Shown: positions 19,263 through 28,286, numbered from the stretch's first letter. The stretch: DNA of 64,000 nucleotides from Micavibrio aeruginosavorus EPB (GCF_000348745.1 NC_020812.1:2303444-2367443); one strand, 5' to 3'. A program made the numbers and translations. Notes: a model not told the origin generated them from the sequence alone.

Positions 19263-19418
19263 GGCAGGACATCCGGACGCGGAAAAGGTTGGACACTGTA
19301 TTGATATAGTATTTTCCGGCAAAAGTTAACGACCGGAGGTTCATTTGAGTATGGAATGATTCGAATTGATAAAAGGTGAAGAATGGTGAATGAAATCAGG
19401 GCGTTTTCATATTCGCCC

Positions 19419-19892
19419 TCACTCCTTCTCCATCGTACATTGGAGGGGTTGTTCGCTGGCGCGGGCGAAATCCATCACCTGGGCCACTTTGGTTTCGGCG
19501 ACTTCATAGGTGAAGATGCCGCAGATGCCGACGCCGCGGCGGTGAACGTGCAACATGATGTCGGTGGCTTCCTGACGATTCTTGGCAAAAAACCGTTCCA
19601 GAACATGGACGACAAATTCCATCGGCGTGTAATCGTCGTTCAACAACAAGACCTTGTACATTGACGGCTTTTTCGTCTTGGGCCGGGGTTTCAGCAACAG
19701 GCCGGCTTGGCGGCGCTCTTCGCCCTCGCCATCATGATGGTCGCCATGATCATCGCCATCATCGCCCATACCCTGACCAATCCCCTGAATAGACGCATCA
19801 AAATGCGGCCCGAAATGGGGGCGGGGATCGTTTGCATCATCATTGGCCATCAGCCAGAAATCCATATCGTCTTCAATCCAAAAACTGGTCAT
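19419..19892 (-). CDS. clpS: ClpS adaptor with an acidic N-terminal extension
   Basis: 157 residues. The ClpS core occupies about residues 72-157: [27 protein letters not shown], then [26 protein letters not shown]. The residues that grip an N-terminal Phe, Leu, Trp or Tyr are in place. About 70 residues of Asp/Gly/His-rich sequence precede it, longer than the usual 20-30 residue tail. Met at 19850 or in between could be the true start, since no strong ribosome site is seen. It delivers N-end-rule substrates to ClpA, the next gene. Confidence 0.93.
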   Translation of the reverse strand: MTSFWIEDDMDFWLMANDDANDPRPHFGPHFDASIQGIGQGMGDDGDDHGDHHDGEGEERRQAGLLLKPRPKTKKPSMYKVLLLNDDYTPMEFVVHVLERFFAKNRQEATDIMLHVHRRGVGICGIFTYEVAETKVAQVMDFARASEQPLQCTMEKE

Positions 19893-20103
19893 TGCTCACA
19901 CGCTCGCTCAAAAGTCTTTTTTCTGTGGGGCGCGGAAACTGCCACCAATATTATAACGAATTATGAACAGAATCAGGAAAAATTAAAAATCATCAAAACA
20001 ATCCCGAATCCGTTTGTTTTTCGCCTTTTCAGACGCGCATCCTGAAACAAAATTGCGCACGAACACCGAAAGATCAACCGTGTGGCAAAGAAAAATGCCC
20101 CTC

Positions 20104-20138
20104 AAATAAAAATGCTCGTTCCCGCAAGGGAACGAGCA
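20104..20138 (-). terminator. Rho-independent terminator after the phasin gene
   Basis: A perfect 11-bp stem (TGCTCGTTCCC with GGGAACGAGCA) around a four-base loop, followed on the minus strand by TTTTTATTT. The rest of 19893-20190 shows no gene. Confidence 0.93.
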
Positions 20139-20190
20139 GTTGGGAAGGTCACCATTTGGAATGGGACTCGGGCAGGACGGGGCGCGGGAT

Positions 20191-20706
20191 TTACGCGGCC
20201 AGAGCGTCCGTAGCTTTTTTAATCGCCTTGCTGGCCTGCGCGTTCAGCGGTTCCAGCGTTTCGGTCGTAACCTTCAGGCCTAGTTCGGACAATTTGGTCG
20301 ACGCGGCGACGAAATCTTCGAATTGCTGCTGCGCCAGTTTGGTTTGCGCGGCAGAAAAATCGTTGATCGTTTTGCAGCCCATCAGGGTTTTCAGCGCGGC
20401 GGCATTTTTCTCGGCCGCGTCCTGAGAGATGGACACATAGGTTTTCAGGATGTCTTCAAACCCTTTGGCGAACACGGACCCGGCTTGGGTCAACGCTTCA
20501 ACCTGTTCCTGACCCAGCGCAGAGGCGTCTTTGGTCAGTTTTTCAAAATTTGCTGTGGTGGCCTTGGTCGTTGTCATGATTTTCTCCGTAACTTCAGTCG
20601 CTTGTGTTTCAACTTGTGTTTCACCAGGGGCCTTCAGGGCCTGCACGTTACCCGTGGCGGCTTTGGTGGCCTTTTTTTGGGGTGCTTTTGCTTTTTTCGC
20701 GGTCAT
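20191..20706 (-). CDS. Phasin-family protein
   Basis: 171 residues with AGGGAGAG upstream. The first 35 residues are Lys/Ala-rich and low-complexity, then a helical phasin domain follows (NFEKLTKDASALGQEQVEALTQAGSVFAKGFEDIL, near residues 53-87, and LAQQQFEDFVAASTKLSELGLKV). Phasins coat polyhydroxyalkanoate granules and control their size. No PHA synthase is in the window, but repeated TGCATTGCACAA sites upstream could be operators for a PHA-responsive repressor. Confidence 0.88.
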   Translation of the reverse strand: MTAKKAKAPQKKATKAATGNVQALKAPGETQVETQATEVTEKIMTTTKATTANFEKLTKDASALGQEQVEALTQAGSVFAKGFEDILKTYVSISQDAAEKNAAALKTLMGCKTINDFSAAQTKLAQQQFEDFVAASTKLSELGLKVTTETLEPLNAQASKAIKKATDALAA

Positions 20707-20752
20707 GATGGCTCTCCCTATCCTTTTGCTTATAATTTATCAAAGAATATGA

Positions 20753-20764
20753 TGCATTGCACAA
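20753..20764. promoter_or_regulatory. Candidate operator, repeat 1 (TGCATTGCACAA)
   Basis: TGCATTGCACAA, 47 bases upstream of the phasin start codon. The same 12 bases recur at 20810-20821. The TGC/GCA half-sites resemble sites bound by PhaR, the repressor of phasin genes. Assignment is inference. Confidence 0.5.
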
Positions 20765-20809
20765 TACCAAGGTAACACCCACACCCCGGGTCGTCAAGGG
20801 AAAAAATGG

Positions 20810-20821
20810 TGCATTGCACAA
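20810..20821. promoter_or_regulatory. Candidate operator, repeat 2 (TGCATTGCACAA)
   Basis: Exact direct repeat of 20753-20764, 57 bases away. Lies between the divergent phasin and carboxypeptidase genes. The remaining part of 20707-21052 shows no gene. Confidence 0.5.
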
Positions 20822-21052
20822 AGCTTCTCAAAATGAAAAAAGAACCCCTGATTCACCGCTCCTGCATCGGACGGACTATCCCTGAGGCTGTATGCATTTT
20901 TTCGTGCGGATTCATAGACTTTAAGGGTCTGCCCGCCTATCATGGTGGTATGAGTCGGACCCGCCGTGGTTGCGATCCGGCTCTGCCATGGGGCCAGACC
21001 ACCGGACCATGGCGCGTACAAGAAACGAAAAGCATACAGGATCTCTTCCACA

Positions 21053-22516
21053 ATGGGATACGACGTGGCCACTCTCCGTCAGCACGCTCGCACATTTTTC
21101 TCCGCCGCCCTCGGGCTGGGCCTGATGGCCGGGCTGATGATGGGCGCGACCCCGGCCCACGCCGCCAAGAAGAAATCACAAGACAACCCGCGTTATGCCT
21201 CGATCGTCATGGATGCCGACACGGGCGCGATTTTGCATGAACGCTATGCCGACAAAAGCCTGTACCCCGCGTCACTGGTCAAAATGATGACCCTGCTGAT
21301 GGTGTTTGAGGCGATGGACCGCGGTGAAATGAATTTGAACACCCGCATCCGCATTTCCAAACACGCCGCCAGCATGCAGCCCAGCAAAATCGGTTTGAAA
21401 GCCGGATCGACCATCCGCGTGGAAGACGCCATTCTGGCGCTGGTGACCAAATCCGCCAACGACATGGCCGCCGCATTGGGCGAGGCCGTGGGCGGAACGG
21501 AATCCAATTTCGCCAGCATGATGACGCGGCGGGCCCGCGAAATCGGTATGCGCAACACAACATTCCGCAACGCCTCTGGCCTGCACCACCCGGCGCAGGT
21601 ATCGACCGTGCGGGATATGGCGATTTTTTTGTCCCGCCATATCATCTATAACCAGCCGCGGAATTTCCGGTTCTTCAGCACCAAGAACTTCCGTTATAAC
21701 GGCGTGAATTATCACAACCATAACCGGTTGATGAGCACCTATGCCGGTATGGACGGCATGAAAACCGGTTACACCGTTCCGGCCGGTTTCAATCTGGCCG
21801 CCACGGCCGTGCGCAATGACCGCCGCCTGATCGCCGTTGTCTTTGGCGGCCGCACCACGGCCAGCCGCAACGCCCACGTTGCCGATTTGCTGGACCGCGG
21901 ATTTAAACAAATTGGATCGGGTCAGGTGATGATGGCCCAAACCAACGTTCGCGCCACCACCCCGGCCCCGGTTCCCAACCGCAAGCCGGGCTCGGACACG
22001 GGCACCACCGTCGTGGCCGCAACCCATTTTGAAGAAATGATGGGCGCGGGCGATTCCGACCCCACCGCATCCACCCGGATTGAAAGCGGCATGGTCGCCG
22101 TCAATGCGTTGCGCAATGCCGGCGCGGTATCGCGCGCAGAGCCGCACGCATCAGGACAACAACCGACACAACAACCAGTACAGCCCCAGGTCATTCGCAC
22201 CCCGGCGGCCCAGGCCGCCCTGCAACCGCAACCCATGACCACCACCGCACCGATTGTCACATCGGGTGCCGAGCAAACATGGTCGGTGCAGATCGGCGCG
22301 TTCACCAACCGCATGAAAACCGACCAGCTTCTGAGCAATTCACAGGGCAAGTTGCCCCCACAACTGGCCCAAGTGGCCCAGCCGGTGATCGTTCCCTTAA
22401 GCGCAGGCAGCAGCACGGTCTTCCGCGCCCGGATCAAGGGCTTTTCCCGCAATCAGGCCATCGAAGCCTGCCGCTATTTCACCGATTGCATGACCATTTC
22501 ACCCCGCGCATTCTGA
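21053..22516 (+). CDS. D-alanyl-D-alanine carboxypeptidase with SPOR domain
   Basis: 487 residues from the ATG at 21053. A Sec signal peptide ends near Ala-His-Ala at about residue 37. The penicillin-binding catalytic domain shows Ser74-Leu-Val-Lys77, Ser134-Ala-Asn136 and Lys237-Thr-Gly239, the three motifs of PBP5/6-type enzymes that trim the terminal D-Ala from peptidoglycan stems. A Pro/Gln/Thr-rich linker (about residues 300-405) leads to a C-terminal SPOR domain (WSVQIGAF near residue 408), which binds denuded glycan at the division site. Likely a septal or polar cell-wall enzyme. Confidence 0.93.
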   Translation: MGYDVATLRQHARTFFSAALGLGLMAGLMMGATPAHAAKKKSQDNPRYASIVMDADTGAILHERYADKSLYPASLVKMMTLLMVFEAMDRGEMNLNTRIRISKHAASMQPSKIGLKAGSTIRVEDAILALVTKSANDMAAALGEAVGGTESNFASMMTRRAREIGMRNTTFRNASGLHHPAQVSTVRDMAIFLSRHIIYNQPRNFRFFSTKNFRYNGVNYHNHNRLMSTYAGMDGMKTGYTVPAGFNLAATAVRNDRRLIAVVFGGRTTASRNAHVADLLDRGFKQIGSGQVMMAQTNVRATTPAPVPNRKPGSDTGTTVVAATHFEEMMGAGDSDPTASTRIESGMVAVNALRNAGAVSRAEPHASGQQPTQQPVQPQVIRTPAAQAALQPQPMTTTAPIVTSGAEQTWSVQIGAFTNRMKTDQLLSNSQGKLPPQLAQVAQPVIVPLSAGSSTVFRARIKGFSRNQAIEACRYFTDCMTISPRAF

Positions 22517-22532
22517 GTAAAGGATCCTGCCG

Positions 22533-23366
22533 ATGACGTCGCTGAAAGATAAAACGATCGTCATCACCGGGGCCAGCCGCGGCATTGGCGCCGCCATAGC
22601 CGAACGCGCCGCGCGCGACGGGGCCAACATCGCCATTCTGGCCAAATCCGACACGCCCCACCCGACATTAAAGGGCACCATCCATTCCACAGCCGAGGCC
22701 GTGGAAAAGGCCGGGGGTCAAGCTTTGCCGTTGGCCGTGGATATTCGGGATGAAAACGCGGTGGCGGGTGCCATCCAAACGGTCGCCGCCACATTCGGCC
22801 GGATCGACATGGTGGTGAATAACGCCAGTGCCATCCACGCCGCCCCCACGCCCAACACGCCGATGAGCAAATACGATTTAATGATGGATGTGAACGCGCG
22901 TGGCACATTCGCCGTGGTGCAGGCGGCCCTGCCCTATCTGCAAAAATCCGGCACAGCCCAATCCCCGGCGCAGATTTTGACCCTGTCCCCGCCGCTCAAT
23001 CTGGGCAGCCAGTGGATTGGGCGCTGCCCGGCCTACAGCCTGTCGAAATATGGGATGAGCCTGTTGACCATGGGGTTTGCGGCGGAATTTAAAGACTGGC
23101 ATATCAACGCCAACACGCTGTGGCCCCAGACATTGATCGCCACCGATGCAGTGCGCGTGTTTTTCGCCGATGCCTACACCGCGTCGCGCACGCCCGAGAT
23201 TGTCGCCGAGGCGGCCTACGCTATTTTAACGGGGTGCAATGGCCGATTTGAAACCGGCCAGCATTACACCGATGAAAGCGCCCTGCGCCTGGTCGGGATA
23301 ACCGATTTTGAAAAATATAATACGACCCCTGGGCTGGACCCGGTGGATGATATTTTCCTGGATTAG
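22533..23366 (+). CDS. SDR-family oxidoreductase (HSDL2-like)
   Basis: 277 residues, Rossmann fold. TGASRGIG at residues 13-20 binds NAD(P), VNNAS follows at about 95-99, and the catalytic Ser-Tyr-Lys appear in LTLSPPL and YSLSKYG. The sequence phrases ILAKSDTPHPTLKGTI and SPPLNL resemble the hydroxysteroid-dehydrogenase-like-2 group, whose substrate is not well defined but is linked to fatty-acid metabolism. It follows the carboxypeptidase at 16 bases and precedes the pilin-like gene at 3 bases. Confidence 0.88.
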   Translation: MTSLKDKTIVITGASRGIGAAIAERAARDGANIAILAKSDTPHPTLKGTIHSTAEAVEKAGGQALPLAVDIRDENAVAGAIQTVAATFGRIDMVVNNASAIHAAPTPNTPMSKYDLMMDVNARGTFAVVQAALPYLQKSGTAQSPAQILTLSPPLNLGSQWIGRCPAYSLSKYGMSLLTMGFAAEFKDWHINANTLWPQTLIATDAVRVFFADAYTASRTPEIVAEAAYAILTGCNGRFETGQHYTDESALRLVGITDFEKYNTTPGLDPVDDIFLD

Positions 23367-23369
23367 GAT

Positions 23370-24047
23370 ATGCAGCAAAAACGCAACGCTTCGCCGGAAT
23401 CCGGCAATGTTATTTTCTTTATCCTGCTGGGCATTGCACTGATCGGGCTGGTCACGGCCGCATTGCGGTCGGGCGGATCGGAAAGCGCGAATATCGACGC
23501 CGAACAAATGGTCATCAAAGTGTCCCAGGTGCAGCAAAATGCCAGCGCGCTGGCCCGCGCCACGGAAGTCGCATACCAGAATGTCCGCGAAGAATCCGCC
23601 ATCAGCTTCGCCCACCCCGACGCCCACAGCGATTACGGCACATACGGCACCACCCCATCCGCCGAAGTCTTTCACGTGCAGGGGGGCGGCGCGGATTATC
23701 TGGACCCGCCCGCCGGCATCAATGACGGCACCGCGTGGCAGTTTTACGGCACGACCGCCGCCCCGGATATGGGCACAGATGCCGCCGATTTGATCGCAGT
23801 TTTACCCAACGTCACGCCGGAATTTTGCACAGCGATGAATAAATCGCTGGGCCAGTTGGCCGCGACCAATGACACAGGCACCTGTGTTTATGATTCATCG
23901 GGCGTCCGCTTTAGCGGCGTCTTTGCCGTTGCGCCGAACACAATGGATGGGTCCAGCTTCACCTTCACCCCGGCACCCCAGGCCTGTGTGACCTGCACCG
24001 GGGCGGGGAATACGCAACATTTCTACAAAGTTATTCTGGCGCGGTAG
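23370..24047 (+). CDS. Pilin-like single-pass secreted protein, copy 2
   Basis: 225 residues. Pro-Glu-Ser-Gly is followed by a hydrophobic helix (NVIFFILLGIALIGLVTAAL, residues 13-32), a polar helix (VSQVQQNASALARATEVAYQNV) and a globular domain with several Cys, including CVTCTG near the end. It ends FYKVILAR, like the gene at 13600-14340 (FYSVLIAR), and both carry an LLAVLP/LIAVLP block in the middle. A type IV pilin-like role is inferred from layout; the usual Glu5 is missing. No known function. Confidence 0.7.
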   Translation: MQQKRNASPESGNVIFFILLGIALIGLVTAALRSGGSESANIDAEQMVIKVSQVQQNASALARATEVAYQNVREESAISFAHPDAHSDYGTYGTTPSAEVFHVQGGGADYLDPPAGINDGTAWQFYGTTAAPDMGTDAADLIAVLPNVTPEFCTAMNKSLGQLAATNDTGTCVYDSSGVRFSGVFAVAPNTMDGSSFTFTPAPQACVTCTGAGNTQHFYKVILAR

Positions 24048-24051
24048 AAAA

Positions 24052-24828
24052 TTACTTCACCAGCGGCGTGGGTTGTGACGCTGTCACAGGGGCGGGCGGC
24101 GCATAAGGCGGCGTGGTCGCGGCCGAAGGATAAATGGGTTTGGCCTGATGCGCGGGCTGGTTCCCGGACGCTGTTTCCGGCGGCGGCGTGGTGGCGCTAT
24201 AGGCCATACCGGTCGCCAGTTGATCGCGCTCCGCTTTGGTCATGCTCATTTCACGCAGTTGGCGTGTGGCGGGCAGCGTGTAATCATAGGCTGAGAGCAC
24301 ACGGCCCGTTTCCGCCTGGATCATCTGCAGGGACACCATCAAATAATCTTTGCCACGGGCATAGGACCCGTACATTTGCACCAGTCCCGGCTTGCCCATA
24401 CCGCTGGACGTTGACGGGGTCACACCCTTCATCACCGGTTTCGGTGCACCAACGCCCACTTGCGGGGCCATGATGGTGGACGGCACGCTGTCCGGCGGCA
24501 AACCGCCCGTGTAAACGTTATAGCCCAACTGCACAAACCGTGCGCCCAGCTGGCTGGACACGGTTTGACCGAAGGGGGTCAGTTCGCCGGGAACGGCAAC
24601 ATCATAAAGCGGGAAAATCTGGACCGGTGTGGCCGCATTCACATGCGCGCGCGATTGTTGCGCCAGCATATCCGCCGCCGCATACGACGAATCCGTCAGA
24701 TTGATTTTTGATGTATCAAACAATTCATCCTGTACCGCCAGCGCAACGGCACATGCACTGAGCACACCGCCAACGCCCAGCAAGGCACAGGCCCCAAGAA
24801 CCAGCGATGGCAATCGAACAGACATCAT
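24052..24828 (-). CDS. FlgO-like lipoprotein
   Basis: 258 residues from the ATG at 24828, with GGGAG upstream. A lipoprotein signal ends at LSAC near residue 26. The central part matches the FlgO fold: YAAADMLAQQSR, PVQIFPLYDVAVPGELTPFGQTVSSQLGARFVQLGYNVYTG. In Vibrio, FlgO is an outer-membrane lipoprotein of the flagellar base, but FlgO-like domains also occur away from flagella. The tail of about 60 residues is Pro/Ala/Thr-rich. It follows another lipoprotein gene at 16 bases. Confidence 0.75.
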   Translation of the reverse strand: MMSVRLPSLVLGACALLGVGGVLSACAVALAVQDELFDTSKINLTDSSYAAADMLAQQSRAHVNAATPVQIFPLYDVAVPGELTPFGQTVSSQLGARFVQLGYNVYTGGLPPDSVPSTIMAPQVGVGAPKPVMKGVTPSTSSGMGKPGLVQMYGSYARGKDYLMVSLQMIQAETGRVLSAYDYTLPATRQLREMSMTKAERDQLATGMAYSATTPPPETASGNQPAHQAKPIYPSAATTPPYAPPAPVTASQPTPLVK

Positions 24829-24844
24829 CGCATGCTCCCGCGTT

Positions 24845-25507
24845 TTAGAAACCGCTATCAACAACAACCGGATCGCTGGATACGTCCGCGACCGGCACCG
24901 GAGGATTGTTCATGTAAACAGGGGCGGCGGATACATCAACCGACCCATGTTGACGGGTGATTTCCTGTCCCTGGACGATCAGGAAAATTTCCGCGTCCAG
25001 CGTATAGGAACCAGCGCCATTCTGGGCGCGATCGGCAATGGCATAGCCCAGAGAGAACGGCCCCTCGCCCACAGAGTTTGATACCGGAATGCCCTGATTC
25101 TGCATCGCGCGGCGCAGCGCCATTTCCATGGCCGCATCACGGTTGGTGTGGGCCGGATTCGTAATCACCATCGTCGGCTCCATCGGGCGGCCGAAATTAC
25201 GCACCAGTTTGGTCAGCAAATCTTCGGCAACGATGGTCAGGGAATCAATATCCGCATTGGTAAAGCCGGGTGGCAGACTTTCGGTTTGTTGCACCGGAGC
25301 CTGGTCCACAACAACAGCCGGGGCCGTGCCCTGACCAACCACATGTGCGGGTTTGGACGCTTCCTTGCCCGGCGGGGCCTTGTACACTTCGTTATGGTAG
25401 GTGTAGCCCGTTGGCATGGTTGTATCCGCGCAAGCCGCAAGCCCGCCCGCAAAAACAACAGCAGAAGCCAATGTGAAAACACGCACCAGACGGGACAAAG
25501 CAGGCAT
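24845..25507 (-). CDS. Hypothetical lipoprotein paired with the FlgO-like gene
   Basis: 220 residues from the ATG at 25507. Lipobox LAAC near residue 26. The mature protein has a Pro/Ala-rich linker, then ADIDSLTIVAEDLLTKLVRNF, RDAAMEMALRRAMQNQGIPV and SLGYAIADR, which look like a compact alpha/beta domain related in style to lipoproteins that act with FlgO (FlgP/FlgT-like), but I cannot prove it. Likely outer membrane. Confidence 0.7.
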   Translation of the reverse strand: MPALSRLVRVFTLASAVVFAGGLAACADTTMPTGYTYHNEVYKAPPGKEASKPAHVVGQGTAPAVVVDQAPVQQTESLPPGFTNADIDSLTIVAEDLLTKLVRNFGRPMEPTMVITNPAHTNRDAAMEMALRRAMQNQGIPVSNSVGEGPFSLGYAIADRAQNGAGSYTLDAEIFLIVQGQEITRQHGSVDVSAAPVYMNNPPVPVADVSSDPVVVDSGF

Positions 25508-25636
25508 GGTCAAATTCCTATCAAGACAAGTGGATGGCCGCGAGAGAATCAAGAAAGGCGGCATGGCAGAACGCCAGACCGGTTCATGCTATCAGGGATT
25601 GCCGGGAAAATATAGCCTGTGCGGGCGGGAAATTGC

Positions 25637-27097
25637 TTAGCCCTGCCCCTGCAATTTCTTCACAATGGCGGTCGTGCTTTTGCCCGCGACCACTGGAGCC
25701 AGCCAGACCACGCCGCCGCGGGATTGAACATAATCCGCACCATCGACATGCTTGCCTTCGTAATCCGCACCCTTGACCAACACATCCGGATTGATGCGGC
25801 GGATAATCAGCTCGGCCTTGTCATCCTCTTCGGCTGTGCGGCCAAAGATGACGACCAGATCGACCGCGCCCAGCGCCGCCAGAACCTGCGCCCGGGATTG
25901 TTCATCATTGATCGGGCGGTCTTTGCTTTTATACCGGCGGATGGATTCGTCGCAGTTCAGGGCCACAACCAGACGGTCACAGCGCGAGCGCGCCTGTGCC
26001 AGATAGGTCACATGACCGGGGTGCAGAATATCAAAAGCACCGTTGGTGAAGCCGATTTTCAAACCCTGCGCCCGCCAGCCTTCGACGATGTTTGCGGCGG
26101 CATCCCAATCATCACACACCGGGGCGATCATGTCGCCAATGGCGTCATCGGCATCCAGCTCTTCGATCAAAATCGGGGCCGTGCCCACTTTCCCCACGAC
26201 AATCCCCGCGGCCCGGTTGGCCAGATGGGCGGCATCATCCAGATTCAGGCCCGCGGCCAGCCCGGCGGCGATGGTGGCAATCACCGTGTCGCCGGCACCA
26301 GACACATCAAACACGGCGCGCGCCTGCGCCCGCAGATGCATCGGCGTGCCATCGGCGCGCACCACGCTCATCCCGTCCTGGGACCGGGTGGCGATGACGC
26401 AATCAATGCCGGAGGTTTGAATTAAATGCCGCGCAGCCACGACAATGTCGCCATCGGTGGCATTGGGCAAATTATTGGTGGCTTCGGCCAGTTCCTTGCG
26501 GTTCGGCGTCACAATGCTGGCCCCGCGATAGATGGAATAATCCCGCCCTTTCGGGTCGACCAGAACCGGAACGTTGCGGGCCTGGGCCGCGTCAATGACA
26601 CCCGCAATCACCGCAGGCGTCAGCGTGCCCTTGCCATAGTCAGACAGGATCAGGGCGCGCGCGCCGTCATTCAGCGCTTTCTCGACCTGCGCAATCAGGC
26701 GCGCAGCGACATCGTCGCCCACAGGCCGCGCTTCTTCGGCATCCAGCCGCAACAGGTGATGATTCCCCGCCATAAACCGGGTTTTCACAATCGTCGGACG
26801 ATCCGTCGCCACCAGCAAACCAGTATCATCGGCACCGATATCGGCCATCATGGCGCGCAGCGCGGCCGCATCGGCGTCGTCACCCACAACCCCAGCCAGA
26901 TGCACGCGCACACCCAGCCCACGCAGATTGGCCAGCACGTTGCCCGCCCCGCCCAGAACCGCCCGGGTCGTGGTGTTGGACAAGACCGGCACCGGGGCCT
27001 CGGGCGACAGACGCGCCGCATCACCGGTGACATACCGGTCGAGCATGAGATCGCCAATGACGGCCACAGTTGCGTTTTGCAAAGAAATGCGAGTCAT
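25637..27097 (-). CDS. hldE: Bifunctional heptose-7-phosphate kinase / heptose-1-phosphate adenylyltransferase
   Basis: 486 residues from the ATG at 27097. The N-terminal ribokinase-type domain (residues 1-320) shows GDLMLDRY, GGAGNV, VDPKGRDYSIYRG and the catalytic FDVSGAGDTVIA. The C-terminal nucleotidyltransferase domain (345-486) has TNGAFDILHPGHVTYLAQAR with the HxGH motif, and SIRRYKS. It makes ADP-D-glycero-D-manno-heptose for the lipopolysaccharide core, so this organism has a heptose-containing LPS. It appears to be transcribed alone. Confidence 0.95.
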   Translation of the reverse strand: MTRISLQNATVAVIGDLMLDRYVTGDAARLSPEAPVPVLSNTTTRAVLGGAGNVLANLRGLGVRVHLAGVVGDDADAAALRAMMADIGADDTGLLVATDRPTIVKTRFMAGNHHLLRLDAEEARPVGDDVAARLIAQVEKALNDGARALILSDYGKGTLTPAVIAGVIDAAQARNVPVLVDPKGRDYSIYRGASIVTPNRKELAEATNNLPNATDGDIVVAARHLIQTSGIDCVIATRSQDGMSVVRADGTPMHLRAQARAVFDVSGAGDTVIATIAAGLAAGLNLDDAAHLANRAAGIVVGKVGTAPILIEELDADDAIGDMIAPVCDDWDAAANIVEGWRAQGLKIGFTNGAFDILHPGHVTYLAQARSRCDRLVVALNCDESIRRYKSKDRPINDEQSRAQVLAALGAVDLVVIFGRTAEEDDKAELIIRRINPDVLVKGADYEGKHVDGADYVQSRGGVVWLAPVVAGKSTTAIVKKLQGQG

Positions 27098-27273
27098 AAT
27101 ATCCAAAGGATCTATGGGGCAAGCCCCTGTTTTTTCAGCATTTTATGGGCGGCTCGCGCCTGTCCTTGTCTTTTTGCCTGTTTGTTTAGGTTTCGTCAAC
27201 GTTTCTCCGCTTTAATGGTAGGAACAAAAGACGGGTTTGGGATTAATTTTCGGGGAATTTTCGGGGTTTTTGA

Positions 27274-28251
27274 GTGGGTTTTGAATCGGGCGGATCATCA
27301 TTAAAATCACACAGCCAGGGCGGCGTGCTGAACCGGATCAAAGCATCCGTCGACCGCAACCGTCTGGGCGAAGTGCTGGTTTATACCGGGGCCTTAACGC
27401 CGCAGGAACTGCGCTACGCGCTGGCCCGGCAGAAGACCTCTGGTTCGTCCGAACCGCTGGGCCGCGTTCTGCTCCGCGAACGCATGATCCGCCGTCAGGA
27501 TTTATACCGCGCTTTGGCCCAGCAAATGACGCTGCGCCTGATGGCCGCGTCTCTCGCCATTGCTCTGGGCTTCACCATGTTCGGCATCAAACGGGCCAAC
27601 GCGGCATCCGTGCGCGATCTGCCGGCACAGGTCACATTGGCCAGTGTTGCCAACAATGCCTTCACACCGGTGAATTATTATCCGAACCTGCTCGGTGCGG
27701 ATGAAAAACAATCCACGAATTTGAAACCATTCACCAAGTGGACGGACATGTTCGTGCGATTCGAAACCGCCATGAACGGCGCATCGGCCAAGGCCAGCAT
27801 CAAGACCATCAAGGCCGAGATTGAGCCGTTGCAGGGTTTGCCGCTGGACGCCATGGCCGCGCGCGTGAATAGCATTGCAAACGCTGTTCGCTATATCGAA
27901 GACAAGGATAATTACGGCAACAGCGATTACTGGGCCACCCCGGTTGAATTTTTCGCCCGCGGCGGTGATTGCGAAGATTACGCGATTGCCAAATACACCA
28001 TGCTGCGCGCGTTGGGCGTGCCGGAAAGCCGCCTGCGCATCGCCATTGTGCATGATCTGCAAAAAAATATTCCGCACGCCGTTTTGGTTGTGTATACGGA
28101 TGACGGCGCATTGATCCTGGACAACCAGAACAAGAGCGTGCGCACCGCGAATTCGCTGACCAGCCGCTATCGCCCGATCTTTTCGATCAACCGCGATGCA
28201 TGGTGGTTGCACAACAAACCGCAAGGCACGGTTCTGGCATCAGCCCAGTAG
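27274..28251 (+). CDS. MshEN-type c-di-GMP-binding domain fused to a LapG-like cysteine protease
   Basis: 325 residues from a GTG at 27274. Residues 30-53 read RLGEVLVYTG...L...L..Q, a full match to the 24-residue MshEN motif known to bind cyclic di-GMP in MshE-type ATPases; residues 61-84 (PLGRVLLRER...L...L..Q) are a weaker second copy, as MshEN domains have two. A hydrophobic segment follows at about 87-107, ending Arg-Ala-Asn-Ala, either a membrane anchor or an internal signal peptide. Residues 110-325 are a bacterial transglutaminase-like cysteine proteinase with triad Cys233 (GGDCEDYA), His268 (PHAVLVV) and Asp283 (LDNQ). LapG of this family cuts giant adhesins. A start at the Met85 would give a plain LapG, but the in-frame motifs argue for the longer form. 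Confidence 0.85.
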   Translation: MGFESGGSSLKSHSQGGVLNRIKASVDRNRLGEVLVYTGALTPQELRYALARQKTSGSSEPLGRVLLRERMIRRQDLYRALAQQMTLRLMAASLAIALGFTMFGIKRANAASVRDLPAQVTLASVANNAFTPVNYYPNLLGADEKQSTNLKPFTKWTDMFVRFETAMNGASAKASIKTIKAEIEPLQGLPLDAMAARVNSIANAVRYIEDKDNYGNSDYWATPVEFFARGGDCEDYAIAKYTMLRALGVPESRLRIAIVHDLQKNIPHAVLVVYTDDGALILDNQNKSVRTANSLTSRYRPIFSINRDAWWLHNKPQGTVLASAQ

Positions 28252-28286
28252 GATTTTGAAGTTTTAAGTTCCCTGTTCAACTAAAA

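Noticed and set aside
27526-28251. A start at Met85 of the LapG-like gene (plain signal-peptide protease)
   Set aside because: The upstream in-frame sequence holds a full MshEN motif and a second copy, which is unlikely by chance, and no ribosome site is seen at Met85. It is kept as an alternative.
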